A DNA stretch of 64,000 nucleotides from Shewanella marinintestina. Its GTDB lineage: Bacteria > Pseudomonadota > Gammaproteobacteria > Enterobacterales > Shewanellaceae. The notes under the pieces were generated by a model. The model was given only the letters and a program-made list of their open reading frames with translations, searched no databases and was not told the DNA's origin. Below are positions 37,090 to 45,470 of this stretch, one piece after another (positions within the stretch are counted from its first letter, which is position 1; each line of letters begins with the position of its first letter). The stretch lies in the NCBI RefSeq assembly GCF_023283845.1, contig NZ_JAKILC010000007.1:1-64000 (forward strand). Reading direction: 5' to 3'. The position numbers and the translations under genes were made by a program.

Positions 37090-37437
37090 AGTCTCTCCAA
37101 AATCGGTTATGTTACTTTACACCCTTGGGTGTTAGCCGCGCATTGTCTAATGGTAACAGACCATAGCGCTTAATGAGTGTTGCATAAAGCAGTTTTGCTT
37201 GCTGAAACATTGAATTCGCAAGAGAAATAACCGCTCTTACTATAATCGCTGTAACTGATTAGTATAGTATTGCGTATTCGAGCAAAAAAATACCAAGGAT
37301 CCTGTTTCCAGCTCAGTCGCGGCTAAAATCAACTCAAGTTGCCAACATCCGTGATAAAAATTGCTCACCTTTATTTACGCTCTATCTATATCATTAACGA
37401 CATAATATGTCGATGTACTAATTTGTTAGGGATTATT
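37090..37437. other. Divergent intergenic region between the lipoprotein gene and glnE
   Basis: 348 bp with no gene. It contains the palindromic operator described separately, near glnE, and a small palindrome CACCCTTGGGTG near 37120. Reading frames extend glnE upstream into this region but have no ribosome site. Confidence 0.5.
37385..37413 (-). promoter_or_regulatory. Candidate promoter with the same palindromic operator
   Basis: CGACATAATATGTCG (37398-37412) is a perfect palindrome with the same 13-bp core as the yjfI sites. On the minus strand it supplies TCGACA (37408-37413) as a -35 with TATAGA (37385-37390) as -10 and a 17-base spacer, the same geometry as the yjfI promoter. It would drive the lipoprotein-DUF350 genes through a leader of about 290 nt. 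It also lies 26 bp before the glnE start, so it could affect glnE instead or as well. Confidence 0.55.
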
Positions 37438-40299
37438 ATGCGCACGGCGACACAGGGTAATAAACAGCTTAGTTCTCAAATGGCAGCAACAGCAGACTTG
37501 TATTGGCAAAGGCTGTTAGATAATGCTGCCGACCTCGTCGCGTCATTGACTGATGAGCAACAGCAAGAGTTAAAACAAGTATTTGGACTCAGTGACTTTA
37601 TTGCCACTCAGCTTTGCCGTCATAGTCAGTGGATCCCAGAGCTTTTTAGCCGAAATTTGCATAATTTTGAACGCCAAGTGTTTGATAAAGAGTTGGCTGA
37701 ATTACTTGAGCCTGTAACCGATGAAGAACAAGCCAAACGGGTGTTGCGTCAATACCGCAATCGTCAAATGGTCTGCATCGCTTGGCGTGATTTTATGGAT
37801 TACAGTCAATTACAAGAATCGCTGTTAGATCTATCAGCATTAGCTGAAGCGCTGATTATTGCAGGACGCGACTGGTTATACCGTGAGATGTGCGCCTCGT
37901 TAGGTACACCTAGTTGTAGCCAAGGTAAGCCGCAAAAACTCCTGATCCTCGGTATGGGCAAGCTTGGTGGTCGTGAGCTTAACTTTTCGTCAGATATCGA
38001 TCTTATCTTTACTTTTGCCGAGCACGGCGAAACAGCTGGCGGCAGACGCTCATTAGAAAACCAGCAATTCTTCATTCGTATGGGGCAGCGCCTAGTTAAC
38101 TTGTTGCATCAAGTTACCGTTGACGGCTTTGTGTATCGCGTCGATATGCGCTTGCGCCCCTATGGCGAAAGCGGTCCGCTAGTGGTGAGCTTTAGTGGTC
38201 TTGAAGATTATTACCAAGAGCAGGGGCGCGACTGGGAACGCTACGCCATGGTTAAAGCGCGAGCACTTGGCCCGTGGACTGCAGAATCAGATGAACTACA
38301 CGACTTATTAAGACCCTTTGTATATCGCCGTTATTTAGATTTCTCGGCGATAGAATCTTTGCGCAAAATGAAAGGCTTAATTACCCAAGAAGTGCGCCGC
38401 CGTAAACTTACCGACAATATTAAACTTGGCGCAGGTGGGATACGTGAAGTTGAGTTCGTGGTGCAAAGCTTTCAACTTATTCGCGGTGGCCGTGAGCCAG
38501 CGCTGCGCCAGCAAAGTTTATTTGCTGCAATCGAGACCCTATATCAGTTAGGTCAGCTGGAATATTTAGCCGTCGATGAGCTCAAAAATAGCTACATCTT
38601 ACTGCGCCGCGTTGAGAACTTGTTGCAAGCGATTAATGACGAGCAGACTCAGACATTGCCAAGTGAGTCACTTGATTGGCAACGCTTATGTTATGCGTTA
38701 AACGCCGATACTGAAATGGATCTGCGTGAACAGATCGCCACCGCAATGCGCCAGATCCATAGCCACTTTGAAGAAACCGTTGGTGGTAATAATGAAGACG
38801 ATCAAAACGAAACTTGGACGCAACAGATCTGGAATGCTTACGAAGATGAGCATGCGCAGTCGATATTAGAAGAGCAGGGGATAGATGACGAAAAGTTGTG
38901 GCCAATGCTTAATAGCTGGCACGACACAGTAGTACGTCGAACGATTGGTCCGCGCGGACGCGAAACCTTAGACAAATTAATGCCTAAGCTATTGTGTGAA
39001 TTTACCAATATTCCCCATCCGTCGAAAGCATTTGCGCCAGTTTCAAAGGTATTAGATCAAATTTTAACTCGTACAACTTACCTAGAGCTGCTGTGTGAAA
39101 ACCCCGGAGCAAGGCAGCAACTCGTGAGCTTGTGTCTTGCCAGCCCGTGGATTGGTCAGCAATTAGCAAAATTCCCAATGCTGCTCGATGAGCTGATTGA
39201 TCCCGCGCAGTTATATGACACCACATCGCTAGACGACTATGGCAGTGAGTTACGTCAGTATTTACTGCGGGTGCCTGAAGATGATCTTGAGCAGCAGATG
39301 GAAGCACTGCGTCAATTTAAGTTATCGCAGCAATTAAAAATTGCTGCGGCTGACGTCACCGGTGTTTTACCTGTGATGGAGGTGAGCGATCACTTAACTT
39401 TCTTAGCCGAAGCGATTATCGAGCAAGTCGTGCATCAAGCTTGGGCGCAAGTTAGCGCTCGCCATGGTGTGCCAGAAAACCTAAATGATAACGAAATGGG
39501 CTTTGCGGTTGTCGGTTACGGTAAAGCGGGTGGTATAGAACTAGGTTATGGCTCGGATCTTGATTTAGTGTTTTTGCACAATGGTAGTAAAGCCGGGCAA
39601 ACCAATGGTGAAAGGCCTATCGATATCGGTCACTTCTACCTAAAGCTTGCCCAGCGGGTACTGCACTTTTTCTCTACCCGAACTAATTCTGGCGAGCTCT
39701 ATGAAGTGGATATGCGCTTAAGGCCTTCTGGTGCATCGGGCTTATTGGTCAGCGAGATAGAAAACTTTGGAGAATATCAACGTGACGAGGCCTGGACATG
39801 GGAGCATCAAGCACTAGTACGCGCGCGGTTTATGTTTGGCGATAATGCTCTGTCAATGCGTTTTAATGAGTTAAGAGCTGAAGTCTTGCAAACCTCACGA
39901 GATAAAGTGTCGCTGGCTAAAGACGTGCGAGAAATGCGGATTAAGATGCGTAATCACTTGCTAAAAGTTGAGCCTGGTATGTTCGATTTAAAGCAGAGCA
40001 GCGGAGGCATCGCCGATATTGAGTTCATCGCCCAATATATGGTGTTAGCCAATAGCCATGAGCATAAGCGTTTATGTTTTTGGTCTGACAATGTGCGGAT
40101 CTTCTCCGATCTTGCAGAGCTTGAACTGCTGCCACTTGAAAGTGCCCAAGCATTAACTCAAGCCTACTGCCATCTGCGAGACGAAAGCCACAGACTAACA
40201 TTGCAACAAAAACCTACAGTGCTACCCATTGATGCATTGCAACCACATATCGACAGAGTGGAAGCTATCTATCAGCAGGTTTTAGCCGAGCCGCAGTAG
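37438..40299 (+). CDS. glnE: Glutamine synthetase adenylyltransferase / adenylyl-removing enzyme GlnE
   Basis: Controls glutamine synthetase by adding and removing AMP. At 953 residues it has both nucleotidyltransferase domains: the N-terminal deadenylating one with [19 protein letters not shown] and the C-terminal adenylating one with [18 protein letters not shown]. Each is followed by an [11 protein letters not shown] or [11 protein letters not shown] block. The ATG at 37438 follows TAGGGATTATT and gives [10 protein letters not shown]; the frame is open 33 codons upstream without support. E. coli GlnE is 946 residues. In E. coli it lies between ygiF and hldE; both neighbours are displaced here. 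Confidence 0.96.
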   Translation: MRTATQGNKQLSSQMAATADLYWQRLLDNAADLVASLTDEQQQELKQVFGLSDFIATQLCRHSQWIPELFSRNLHNFERQVFDKELAELLEPVTDEEQAKRVLRQYRNRQMVCIAWRDFMDYSQLQESLLDLSALAEALIIAGRDWLYREMCASLGTPSCSQGKPQKLLILGMGKLGGRELNFSSDIDLIFTFAEHGETAGGRRSLENQQFFIRMGQRLVNLLHQVTVDGFVYRVDMRLRPYGESGPLVVSFSGLEDYYQEQGRDWERYAMVKARALGPWTAESDELHDLLRPFVYRRYLDFSAIESLRKMKGLITQEVRRRKLTDNIKLGAGGIREVEFVVQSFQLIRGGREPALRQQSLFAAIETLYQLGQLEYLAVDELKNSYILLRRVENLLQAINDEQTQTLPSESLDWQRLCYALNADTEMDLREQIATAMRQIHSHFEETVGGNNEDDQNETWTQQIWNAYEDEHAQSILEEQGIDDEKLWPMLNSWHDTVVRRTIGPRGRETLDKLMPKLLCEFTNIPHPSKAFAPVSKVLDQILTRTTYLELLCENPGARQQLVSLCLASPWIGQQLAKFPMLLDELIDPAQLYDTTSLDDYGSELRQYLLRVPEDDLEQQMEALRQFKLSQQLKIAAADVTGVLPVMEVSDHLTFLAEAIIEQVVHQAWAQVSARHGVPENLNDNEMGFAVVGYGKAGGIELGYGSDLDLVFLHNGSKAGQTNGERPIDIGHFYLKLAQRVLHFFSTRTNSGELYEVDMRLRPSGASGLLVSEIENFGEYQRDEAWTWEHQALVRARFMFGDNALSMRFNELRAEVLQTSRDKVSLAKDVREMRIKMRNHLLKVEPGMFDLKQSSGGIADIEFIAQYMVLANSHEHKRLCFWSDNVRIFSDLAELELLPLESAQALTQAYCHLRDESHRLTLQQKPTVLPIDALQPHIDRVEAIYQQVLAEPQ

Positions 40300-40662
40300 A
40301 GTATTGCTGGTCATTAATAAGCCTCTGAGTATCTTGGATGTGACGAGGTTTTTTGCACTCTGATTAAATGATGTAATCAAGCTCTCTCCTATCACTCTCA
40401 CTCATGACAAGCTAATTCTAGTGGGTATAGGGAGTCGCAAACTGCCTTGCAGATTAAGACAACATGATTAATCGCAGCGCTTTATACTGATAATCGCTCT
40501 AACAAGTCGAATACAAGCTCGTAGCCGCTTATTTATAGCCTTGCTAATCGCTTGAATGATAAGTTGTTATTTCTCAGCGTAGATAGCAACGAGCTAAAAA
40601 GGAACAACTTGGTTTACTCCTTGCAACCTTAGGCCTATTACCTTAAGTCTAAGGAGTTGCTT
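40300..40662. other. Intergenic region after glnE
   Basis: 363 bp with no supported gene, RNA or clear terminator. It marks the left boundary of the accessory stretch, and a strong ribosome site (AAGGAG) for the next gene is at 40651-40656. Confidence 0.5.
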
Positions 40663-41346
40663 ATGAACTCGCCCAAATTACTCAGTTGCTACACTCGGTT
40701 CAATGAATGCTTTACCAGCATGTTGATCAGCAAACACTTCACGCTTAAGTGTAAGCCTAGCACCAGTAAATATCAGTTTGTTAAGGAGTTACCGCTACGT
40801 TGGTTACTCGTTTTATGCGTTCTGTTGCTGATAAACAGCGCCGTTGCAGCCGATACACCCAATAAAATGATAACTATCCCAAGCTCGTTAGTCAGCGCAG
40901 ATCAAGGTGTTAGCTTGATCATTGTCGATCGCTCCAGTGAGCAAATTGAGTCGTTTTTAGCAGGTGTGAGGGGAGATGTTCATCTACTGGTGTTAGAAGA
41001 AAACCAAGAGCCTTTTGAGCAAATAAATCAAGTGTTAGCCGAGGAGCCGCTTTACTCAAATGTGACCATTGTTGCTAAGGCTTCAAGCTCTGCAATTTAC
41101 CTGGGTGGACGTTGGATCGATCAGCATTACTTGCTTGAGCATCAACATAGCTTAACGATTTTTGCTCGCCAGTTTGCCAACAATAGTCAGCTTTCTTTAT
41201 ATACCACTAACTTGACGACCAGTCATGGTGGTGAGCAATTTATCGGTTTATTTGAAGAGTTAACCCAGATGAGTGTGGATGTTATTCATATGCAAGGTTT
41301 GCGACATGAACCACTATGGGTACAGCGAACCCAATTTAGCTTTTAA
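40663..41346 (+). CDS. Secreted DUF4347-like orphan domain protein
   Basis: A 227-residue protein. After a cytoplasmic-looking start of about 40 residues comes a hydrophobic helix (LRWLLVLCVLLLINSAVAA) that may be a long signal peptide or anchor. The remainder resembles the DUF4347 domain: LIIVDRSSEQIESFLAGV, LLVLEENQEPFEQINQVLAE, AIYLGGRWID, then the LSLYTTNLTTSHGGEQFIGLFEELTQMSVDVI end. That domain is usually the N-terminal module of very large surface adhesins; here it stands alone and the usual invariant residues (YGC, SHG) are replaced, so it is divergent or degraded. The ATG at 40663 has AAGGAG six bases upstream. Confidence 0.65.
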   Translation: MNSPKLLSCYTRFNECFTSMLISKHFTLKCKPSTSKYQFVKELPLRWLLVLCVLLLINSAVAADTPNKMITIPSSLVSADQGVSLIIVDRSSEQIESFLAGVRGDVHLLVLEENQEPFEQINQVLAEEPLYSNVTIVAKASSSAIYLGGRWIDQHYLLEHQHSLTIFARQFANNSQLSLYTTNLTTSHGGEQFIGLFEELTQMSVDVIHMQGLRHEPLWVQRTQFSF

Positions 41347-41499
41347 CTAGCGCTTAATAAAGTATCGCTAATGATACGTTTTGTATCATGTTTTCGACAA
41401 AATCTGCTTTGAGGAAATTGATTAAATGCTTACTATCGCAGCAATATATCTCACTATTGCTCAGGGGAGCAGTAAAGGGATCCTGTTGAGGATTGTTAG

Positions 41500-41949
41500 A
41501 TGACTTCTGTTAGTGGCCTAGCCAATAGTGCAAACAGTACCAATATTAGCGCTAATCTCAGCTCCAAAGTCACGGCTGAACCGACAGCACAGCAAGCTGC
41601 TAACACTGCCAACCAAGCGATAAGCCAGACATCTGACAGCGCTAACAATGCGGTTACTGCTAGCGCAACTAAGCCACTGCCCAATACTGGTGATAGCACC
41701 ACAGTTACCCTATCAAGCGCCGCCCAAGATAAACTGGCAGCAGAGCAAACAGGGGCTAAACCTGCTGCGGCTGAGGCAGCAAATAAAGCATCTGAAGAAG
41801 ATGGCGGTGATATCGAATCGTTCGTGTTTGGTGCGCTTGGGCTTGATCATCCAGAAGAGATTGATGAGAACGGTGACCCATCGTATTCGGCAGGCCAATA
41901 TGTGAAAGCGGCGGCGACGGTTGGCAGTATGATCGCGATGCTGATTTAG
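41500..41949 (+). CDS. Low-complexity Ala/Ser/Asn-rich protein of unknown function
   Basis: A 149-residue protein with no signal peptide. The first 65 residues are Ala, Ser, Asn and Thr rich. A VTLSSAAQDKLAAEQ motif follows, resembling short C-terminal motifs of small Shewanella proteins, then a charged linker and an acidic segment (EEDGGDIESFVFGALGLDHPEEIDENGDPSY). It ends with a hydrophobic helix (AAATVGSMIAMLI). No family is recognised. GAGGA lies about 8 bases before the ATG. Its stop codon TAG falls inside the first of a string of hairpins that follows. Confidence 0.6.
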   Translation: MTSVSGLANSANSTNISANLSSKVTAEPTAQQAANTANQAISQTSDSANNAVTASATKPLPNTGDSTTVTLSSAAQDKLAAEQTGAKPAAAEAANKASEEDGGDIESFVFGALGLDHPEEIDENGDPSYSAGQYVKAAATVGSMIAMLI

Positions 41950-42087
41950 ACGCTGTCTAAGAAGTGGGTTTTATCAGACTAGGTCTGATTTCTAAGTTAG
42001 ACTGCGTCTAACAATTTCATTATGGGATTTCATCCCACTATAGGTCAATCAAACTTCGTTTGATAAAAGTCGTGGCGCTTCGCCCAC
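41946..42087. repeat. String of six mini-hairpins with 3-base loops
   Basis: Consecutive stems at 41946-41960 (TTAGAC, loop GCT), 41973-41989 (ATCAGAC, loop TAG), 41996-42012 (GTTAGAC, loop TGC), 42023-42037 (TGGGAT, loop TTC), 42048-42064 (ATCAAAC, loop TTC) and 42072-42087 (imperfect, loop TTC). The first five are perfect 6-7 bp stems with a 3-base loop. Stem sequences differ while the geometry is kept. A longer hairpin (AAGGGGGA / TCCCCCTT) follows near 42098-42121. Confidence 0.9.
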
Positions 42088-42258
42088 ACCTGAGCCAAGG
42101 GGGAAAGCGCTTGTCCCCCTTAACAAACCCTCAGCGCCCCAGACGAAGTTGTTGATCCTCACTCATTTTCGAAAATCGCTATCGCCTTATATTCGCCATC
42201 CATGGCTCACCTAAGGCTATCTCGTCATCCATGACTCGCTCACACTATTTTCTTCAAT

Positions 42259-42296
42259 GACTTCGGCAACTCCGATGGGGGATTGGTGTTTTCTGT
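42259..42296 (-). repeat. Interspersed repeat, copy A (inverted)
   Basis: The reverse complement reads AAAACACCAATCCCCCATCG followed by GAGTTGCCGAAG, matching copies B (43243-43280) and C (43635-43670) closely. With B it forms an inverted pair around the lipoprotein gene at 42530. Confidence 0.8.
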
Positions 42297-42529
42297 GAGC
42301 TTGGTAATTAACTCATTTCTTAATGATTAAACTCTTGCTTTGACCTAGCCCAGCATTTAGCTTTTTGCAATATATTTATTATCAGTAAATAAAGAATCAT
42401 TTCTTTAAGTATTATTCGTAAAGCAATAATATCTATTTTAATTCAGGCTGTTAGCTTGTGCTTGTGGCTGTTTTGAATAAACGGTATTCGTATTTCAGTA
42501 TAAAATTACCCATAAGATAGGTAAAAGAC

Positions 42530-43114
42530 GTGATAACAAAAAATGTAATTACAGCAATGCTCCTCATTGGAACACTAGCTGGTTGTGTAGCGAATGATTA
42601 TGGAAAGATGAGTCGAGGAAGTGGAGTCTCTGAAACTCTATTGGTCGAAAATTGTGAATCAATAATATGCTCTTACGATAAATTAAAAGATCGTGTTCAA
42701 GCCACTGCAAATGATATGAATGGCTTCTTAGCAATTTCTGGAGCTGAAACTCGAACTATTCAATATACTTGGGTAAGCGACACCAACAATATTTCTATAA
42801 ATTTATATTCAACAGCGCTTTATGGTAGCTGGTCATTTATAGACTCTGCAGAGGTTTATGTTGGGAAAGACATGATTGCTAAAGTATCTGGCTCAGTAGA
42901 CCGTATAGTTGGTTATTATAATGAAGTCGCTGGTGAGCATGAAAAAGTTGAAATTTTGACTGGAATTATTGACGTCGAGGCTGCTCAGAAAATAGCTGAG
43001 GCTAACTATGAAAACGTTACTGTCAGATTTTACGGCAAGGATGGTTATAAAGATAAAGAGTTACCAAGAGAGCATGATTTAATTAAAGTAGTTAATTTGG
43101 CAAAGTCTGCATAA
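42530..43114 (+). CDS. Small lipoprotein of unknown function
   Basis: A 194-residue predicted lipoprotein with signal VITAMLLIGTLAGC giving a clear lipobox, followed by VANDYGKMSRG. The mature part reads like a mixed strand/helix domain with no recognised family (TIQYTWVSDTNNISINLYSTALYGSW, AEVYVGKDMIAKVSGSV, NVTVRFYGKDGYKDKELP). The start is a GTG at 42530 after a weak ribosome site. The gene is clearly more AT-rich than its neighbours and stands alone between inverted copies of an interspersed repeat, suggesting acquired DNA. Function not inferable. Confidence 0.75.
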   Translation: MITKNVITAMLLIGTLAGCVANDYGKMSRGSGVSETLLVENCESIICSYDKLKDRVQATANDMNGFLAISGAETRTIQYTWVSDTNNISINLYSTALYGSWSFIDSAEVYVGKDMIAKVSGSVDRIVGYYNEVAGEHEKVEILTGIIDVEAAQKIAEANYENVTVRFYGKDGYKDKELPREHDLIKVVNLAKSA

Positions 43115-43242
43115 TGATTGCTTTGTGCTTTAGGTATTATGATAAGTGGGTCAGCGTAAACTTTCTGAATTGATGTTAGGTTCTTTAATTGCTGCTTTCT
43201 ATATTTGGTCATAATCAAAAGTTTAATAACCCTTGTAGGTCA

Positions 43243-43280
43243 ACAGGAAACACCAACTCCCCATCGAAGTTGCTGAAGTA
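43243..43280 (+). repeat. Interspersed repeat, copy B
   Basis: GGAAACACCAACTCCCCATC followed by GAAGTTGCTGAAGT; same unit as copies A and C. It immediately precedes the hairpin block. Confidence 0.8.
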
Positions 43281-43310
43281 CGTAAATAACTCTTTGCTCG
43301 AAATAGTGCC

Positions 43311-43570
43311 GTGGAACCATCATGGATGATGGTTCAGGCTCGGCGGGACATGGATGTCCCATCTGAGCCGTTAGGCGATTTTTATTGGAGTATGAGGAGC
43401 AACAACTTCGTCGGGGCGGCAGGGGTGATCCAAGAGGGGATTGCTGTTGATCCCCTCTTGGCCGTGTGTGAGCTGGAAGCTCACGACCTTTATCAAGCGG
43501 AGCTTGATTGCATTGAATTCAGGCACAGCTTGCCATGGAAGTCTGGGACCAGGAAATGTGGGGTCAGAGT
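43311..43570. repeat. REP-like hairpin block
   Basis: A chain of palindromes: GAACCATCAT / ATGATGGTTC (43316-43337), GGGACA / TGTCCC nested inside GGCTC / GAGCC, a 12-bp perfect stem CCAAGAGGGGAT / ATCCCCTCTTGG (43430-43461), GTGAGCT-GGA-AGCTCAC (43468-43484) and ATCAAGC-GGA-GCTTGAT (43492-43508). It ends in the motif GGGGTCAGAGTAAAC, a form common beside REP elements served by REP-associated Y1 transposases. No such transposase gene is in the window. Confidence 0.8.
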
Positions 43571-43634
43571 AAACTATTCTAATCTCATCTATCTTGAACC
43601 ATAAATCAATCGTTAATTGGCGCGAATGAACTGA

Positions 43635-43670
43635 CATAAACACCACTTCCCATCGCAGTTGCTAAACGAC
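43635..43670 (+). repeat. Interspersed repeat, copy C
   Basis: ATAAACACCACTTCCCATCG followed by CAGTTGCTAAACGACT, a more diverged copy of the unit seen at 42259 and 43243. Confidence 0.7.
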
Positions 43671-43814
43671 TGTATATAGCAATGTACAATCCTTAGTCCT
43701 GACTTTTCTTAAAATAATCTTAATTACTATACCGTTAACGCTTGGCTCCATGTAACATCAGGGGCTGCTTAAGGGGGGATCCCCAATATGTATTTTGCCA
43801 AGCAAAGAGGTTGC

Positions 43815-44180
43815 ATGATCTACTATTTTTTTGTTGTCCTTATCTATGCTGCGCCAGCCCTGTTTACCTTAATCCACGACAAGATTGCGTATGGTAAAGC
43901 GTGGACTAGAGGGGTGACCTTTAATCGTCTGTTGGCGTGTTACGGCATCTATATGCTCGGCTTACTCTTTTATACGGTTTGGGAACCTATCGATTATTAC
44001 GTCAATAGCTATTCTTGCGGTTTGCCTCAGCCTGCTGATTGGTGTGGCGGCTATGGATATTCATTGGTTCAAGGCATTGAGGATTGGTTATTACCTGTGT
44101 CAGTTACCGCAGCGGCAATCGGCCAGATTATTTATATTCATTACCTCGCTAACCTAAGTAAACTACTTGGCCGAGTGTGA
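43815..44180 (+). CDS. Small membrane protein of unknown function
   Basis: A 121-residue integral membrane protein with three predicted helices: MIYYFFVVLIYAAPALFTLI, LLACYGIYMLGLLFYTVW, and WLLPVSVTAAAIGQIIYIHYL. Between helices two and three is a loop with three cysteines (YSCGLPQPADWCGGYG) likely on the periplasmic side. The frame opens at 43788; the ATG at 43815 is chosen because the first helix starts there and AGAGG is just upstream. The last residues and the stop codon come from a repeat (GTGTGAGCTGG), so the original C-terminus may have been changed by insertion of the hairpin block. No family recognised. Confidence 0.6.
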   Translation: MIYYFFVVLIYAAPALFTLIHDKIAYGKAWTRGVTFNRLLACYGIYMLGLLFYTVWEPIDYYVNSYSCGLPQPADWCGGYGYSLVQGIEDWLLPVSVTAAAIGQIIYIHYLANLSKLLGRV

Positions 44181-44335
44181 GCTGGAAGCTCACGACCTTT
44201 ATCAAGCGGAGCTTGATTGCATTGAATTCAGGCGCAGCCTGTCATGGAAGTCTGGGGCCAGATCAAATAGCATTTTGCATTGAATTCAGGCGAAGCCTGC
44301 CATGGAGGTCTGGGGACAGATCAAATAGCATTGAC
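44164..44335. repeat. REP-like block with a 58-bp tandem duplication
   Basis: It starts CTTGGCCG, as does the block at 43458, then GTGAGCT-GGA-AGCTCAC (44177-44193) and ATCAAGC-GGA-GCTTGAT (44201-44217). Two tandem 58-bp units follow (from 44219 and 44277), each GCATTGAATTCAGGCG + loop + GCCTG, then TCTGGGG(C/A)CAGATCAAATAG. A diverged third relative is at 43510. Confidence 0.88.
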
Positions 44336-44420
44336 ACCCATTGTTAATGGCAAGGTTAGCACCAAAACCAAGATGTATTACAGCAAGGCTATCTAAAGTC
44401 GCTGTAAATAAGGATTAAAA

Positions 44421-44915
44421 ATGGACTTATCAAGACACTCTCAACTCACTCAGCTGCGCTACAGTTACTTTGCTGTGCCTGTGATTTATATTCTTGGCGC
44501 TCTTTGGTTGCCTGCGGCGACGCTATGGATAGGCTGGCTTGGTTGGGTTGGGGTTAACTGGTACCGCATCCAATCGGCGGTTTTAAAACAAGGGTATTGG
44601 GTTATTTTGCAATCGTTCGGCTTACATCTAGCGTTGAATTTGGCAGCTTTTGCTTCGGTTTGGGGAGCCAGCATATTTAATCGTGGCGGGCTGTTCAACA
44701 GTGCCGGCGACGGTGATGATTTTTTTTATATGCTTGCCTTAGGTTTGCTTGCGTTGGTGTTGCTGGTTATTGGCATGATATGGCCATTGGTAAAGCTTGT
44801 GAAAGGCTATCAAGCCTTGATGAATAGTCATAAGGATTGCACTGAGGGCAGTAGCGTCGATTGCAATAAAAAAGCTTGTGCGGATATTAAGGAACATAAA
44901 AATGAAGCGGTTTAA
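44421..44915 (+). CDS. Membrane protein of unknown function
   Basis: A 164-residue inner-membrane protein with about four helices: YFAVPVIYILGALWLPAATLWIGWLGW, a second segment around VILQSFGLHLALNLAAFASVW, and FFYMLALGLLALVLLVIGMIWPLVKLV. It ends in a cytoplasmic, charged, cysteine-containing tail. No family is recognised. Its last 14 bp overlap the start of the DUF3592 gene, implying coupling, so the two probably act together in the membrane. Confidence 0.65.
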   Translation: MDLSRHSQLTQLRYSYFAVPVIYILGALWLPAATLWIGWLGWVGVNWYRIQSAVLKQGYWVILQSFGLHLALNLAAFASVWGASIFNRGGLFNSAGDGDDFFYMLALGLLALVLLVIGMIWPLVKLVKGYQALMNSHKDCTEGSSVDCNKKACADIKEHKNEAV

Positions 44916-45414
44916 GCTGTCGCAGATTTCAATATTAATCTGGTTTATGTTTATCATGTTCTCCACTGCTGTTGGAGTGGCAACCTATGCTGTGCATCAG
45001 TCTCATGCAGCTTTTAATTGGCCTACAGCTAAAGGGATGGTGGTAAACTGTTGGCTGATTGAGCGCTACCATGAAAGAAGCAGCGCTGAATCTCATTACG
45101 AAGTGGCTATTGAGTACTTCTATGCAGTTGACGGCAAAATCTACCACAAGAGCAATAAGACCGATATCACAGGTGCTATCCCGGGTTACTCTTTGGAAGA
45201 AGCTGAAGCCTTGGTGGCAGAGTTTCCTCGGGATAAGAAGATCTTAGTACATTATAAACCCAGTAATCCCGACACCGCTGTTATCAAGCCAACAATGCAC
45301 CTGTTTTTGATTGTGGCTTTGGTGGTGTTCTCTTTGATATTAATCCCCGTCCTTTATCTGATGTATCTGCAGATGACCTCAGACCGTGACAGTTTTATTG
45401 TTCGTAATGTGTAA
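44902..45414 (+). CDS. DUF3592-like membrane protein
   Basis: A 170-residue protein with a membrane helix at each end (ISILIWFMFIMFSTAVGVATYAV and LFLIVALVVFSLILIPVLYLMYL) and a soluble strand-rich centre: WPTAKGMVVNCWLIE, YEVAIEYFYAVDGKIYHKSNK, DKKILVHYKPSNPDTAVIKP. This plan and the VHYKPSNPDTAVI ending match DUF3592 proteins, whose function is unknown. The ATG at 44902 follows AAGGAACATAAA; an upstream ATG at 44878 lacks this. It overlaps the preceding membrane gene by 14 bp. Confidence 0.78.
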   Translation: MKRFKLSQISILIWFMFIMFSTAVGVATYAVHQSHAAFNWPTAKGMVVNCWLIERYHERSSAESHYEVAIEYFYAVDGKIYHKSNKTDITGAIPGYSLEEAEALVAEFPRDKKILVHYKPSNPDTAVIKPTMHLFLIVALVVFSLILIPVLYLMYLQMTSDRDSFIVRNV

Positions 45415-45470
45415 ACATTGAAGTGAAGCGTTGCTTGATACTTAAATCTAAGTTTGAGGGTGACTTAAGC

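Larger units (their letters stand above)
43115..43814. other. Repeat-filled intergenic region
   Basis: About 700 bp between two small genes. It is mostly repeats: interspersed copies B and C, the hairpin block 43311-43570 and a GGGGTCAGAGTAAAC motif near 43560. A 97-codon frame (43311-43604) is made wholly of these palindromes and is not accepted as a gene. Confidence 0.7.

Noticed and set aside
41946..42087. Integron attC site, suggested by GTTAGAC / GTCTAAC
   Set aside because: Short separate stems with three-base loops do not form the bipartite attC structure, and no integrase or cassette series is seen.
43311..43604. 97-codon frame on the plus strand
   Set aside because: It consists entirely of palindromic repeat modules, with no ribosome site and no plausible fold.
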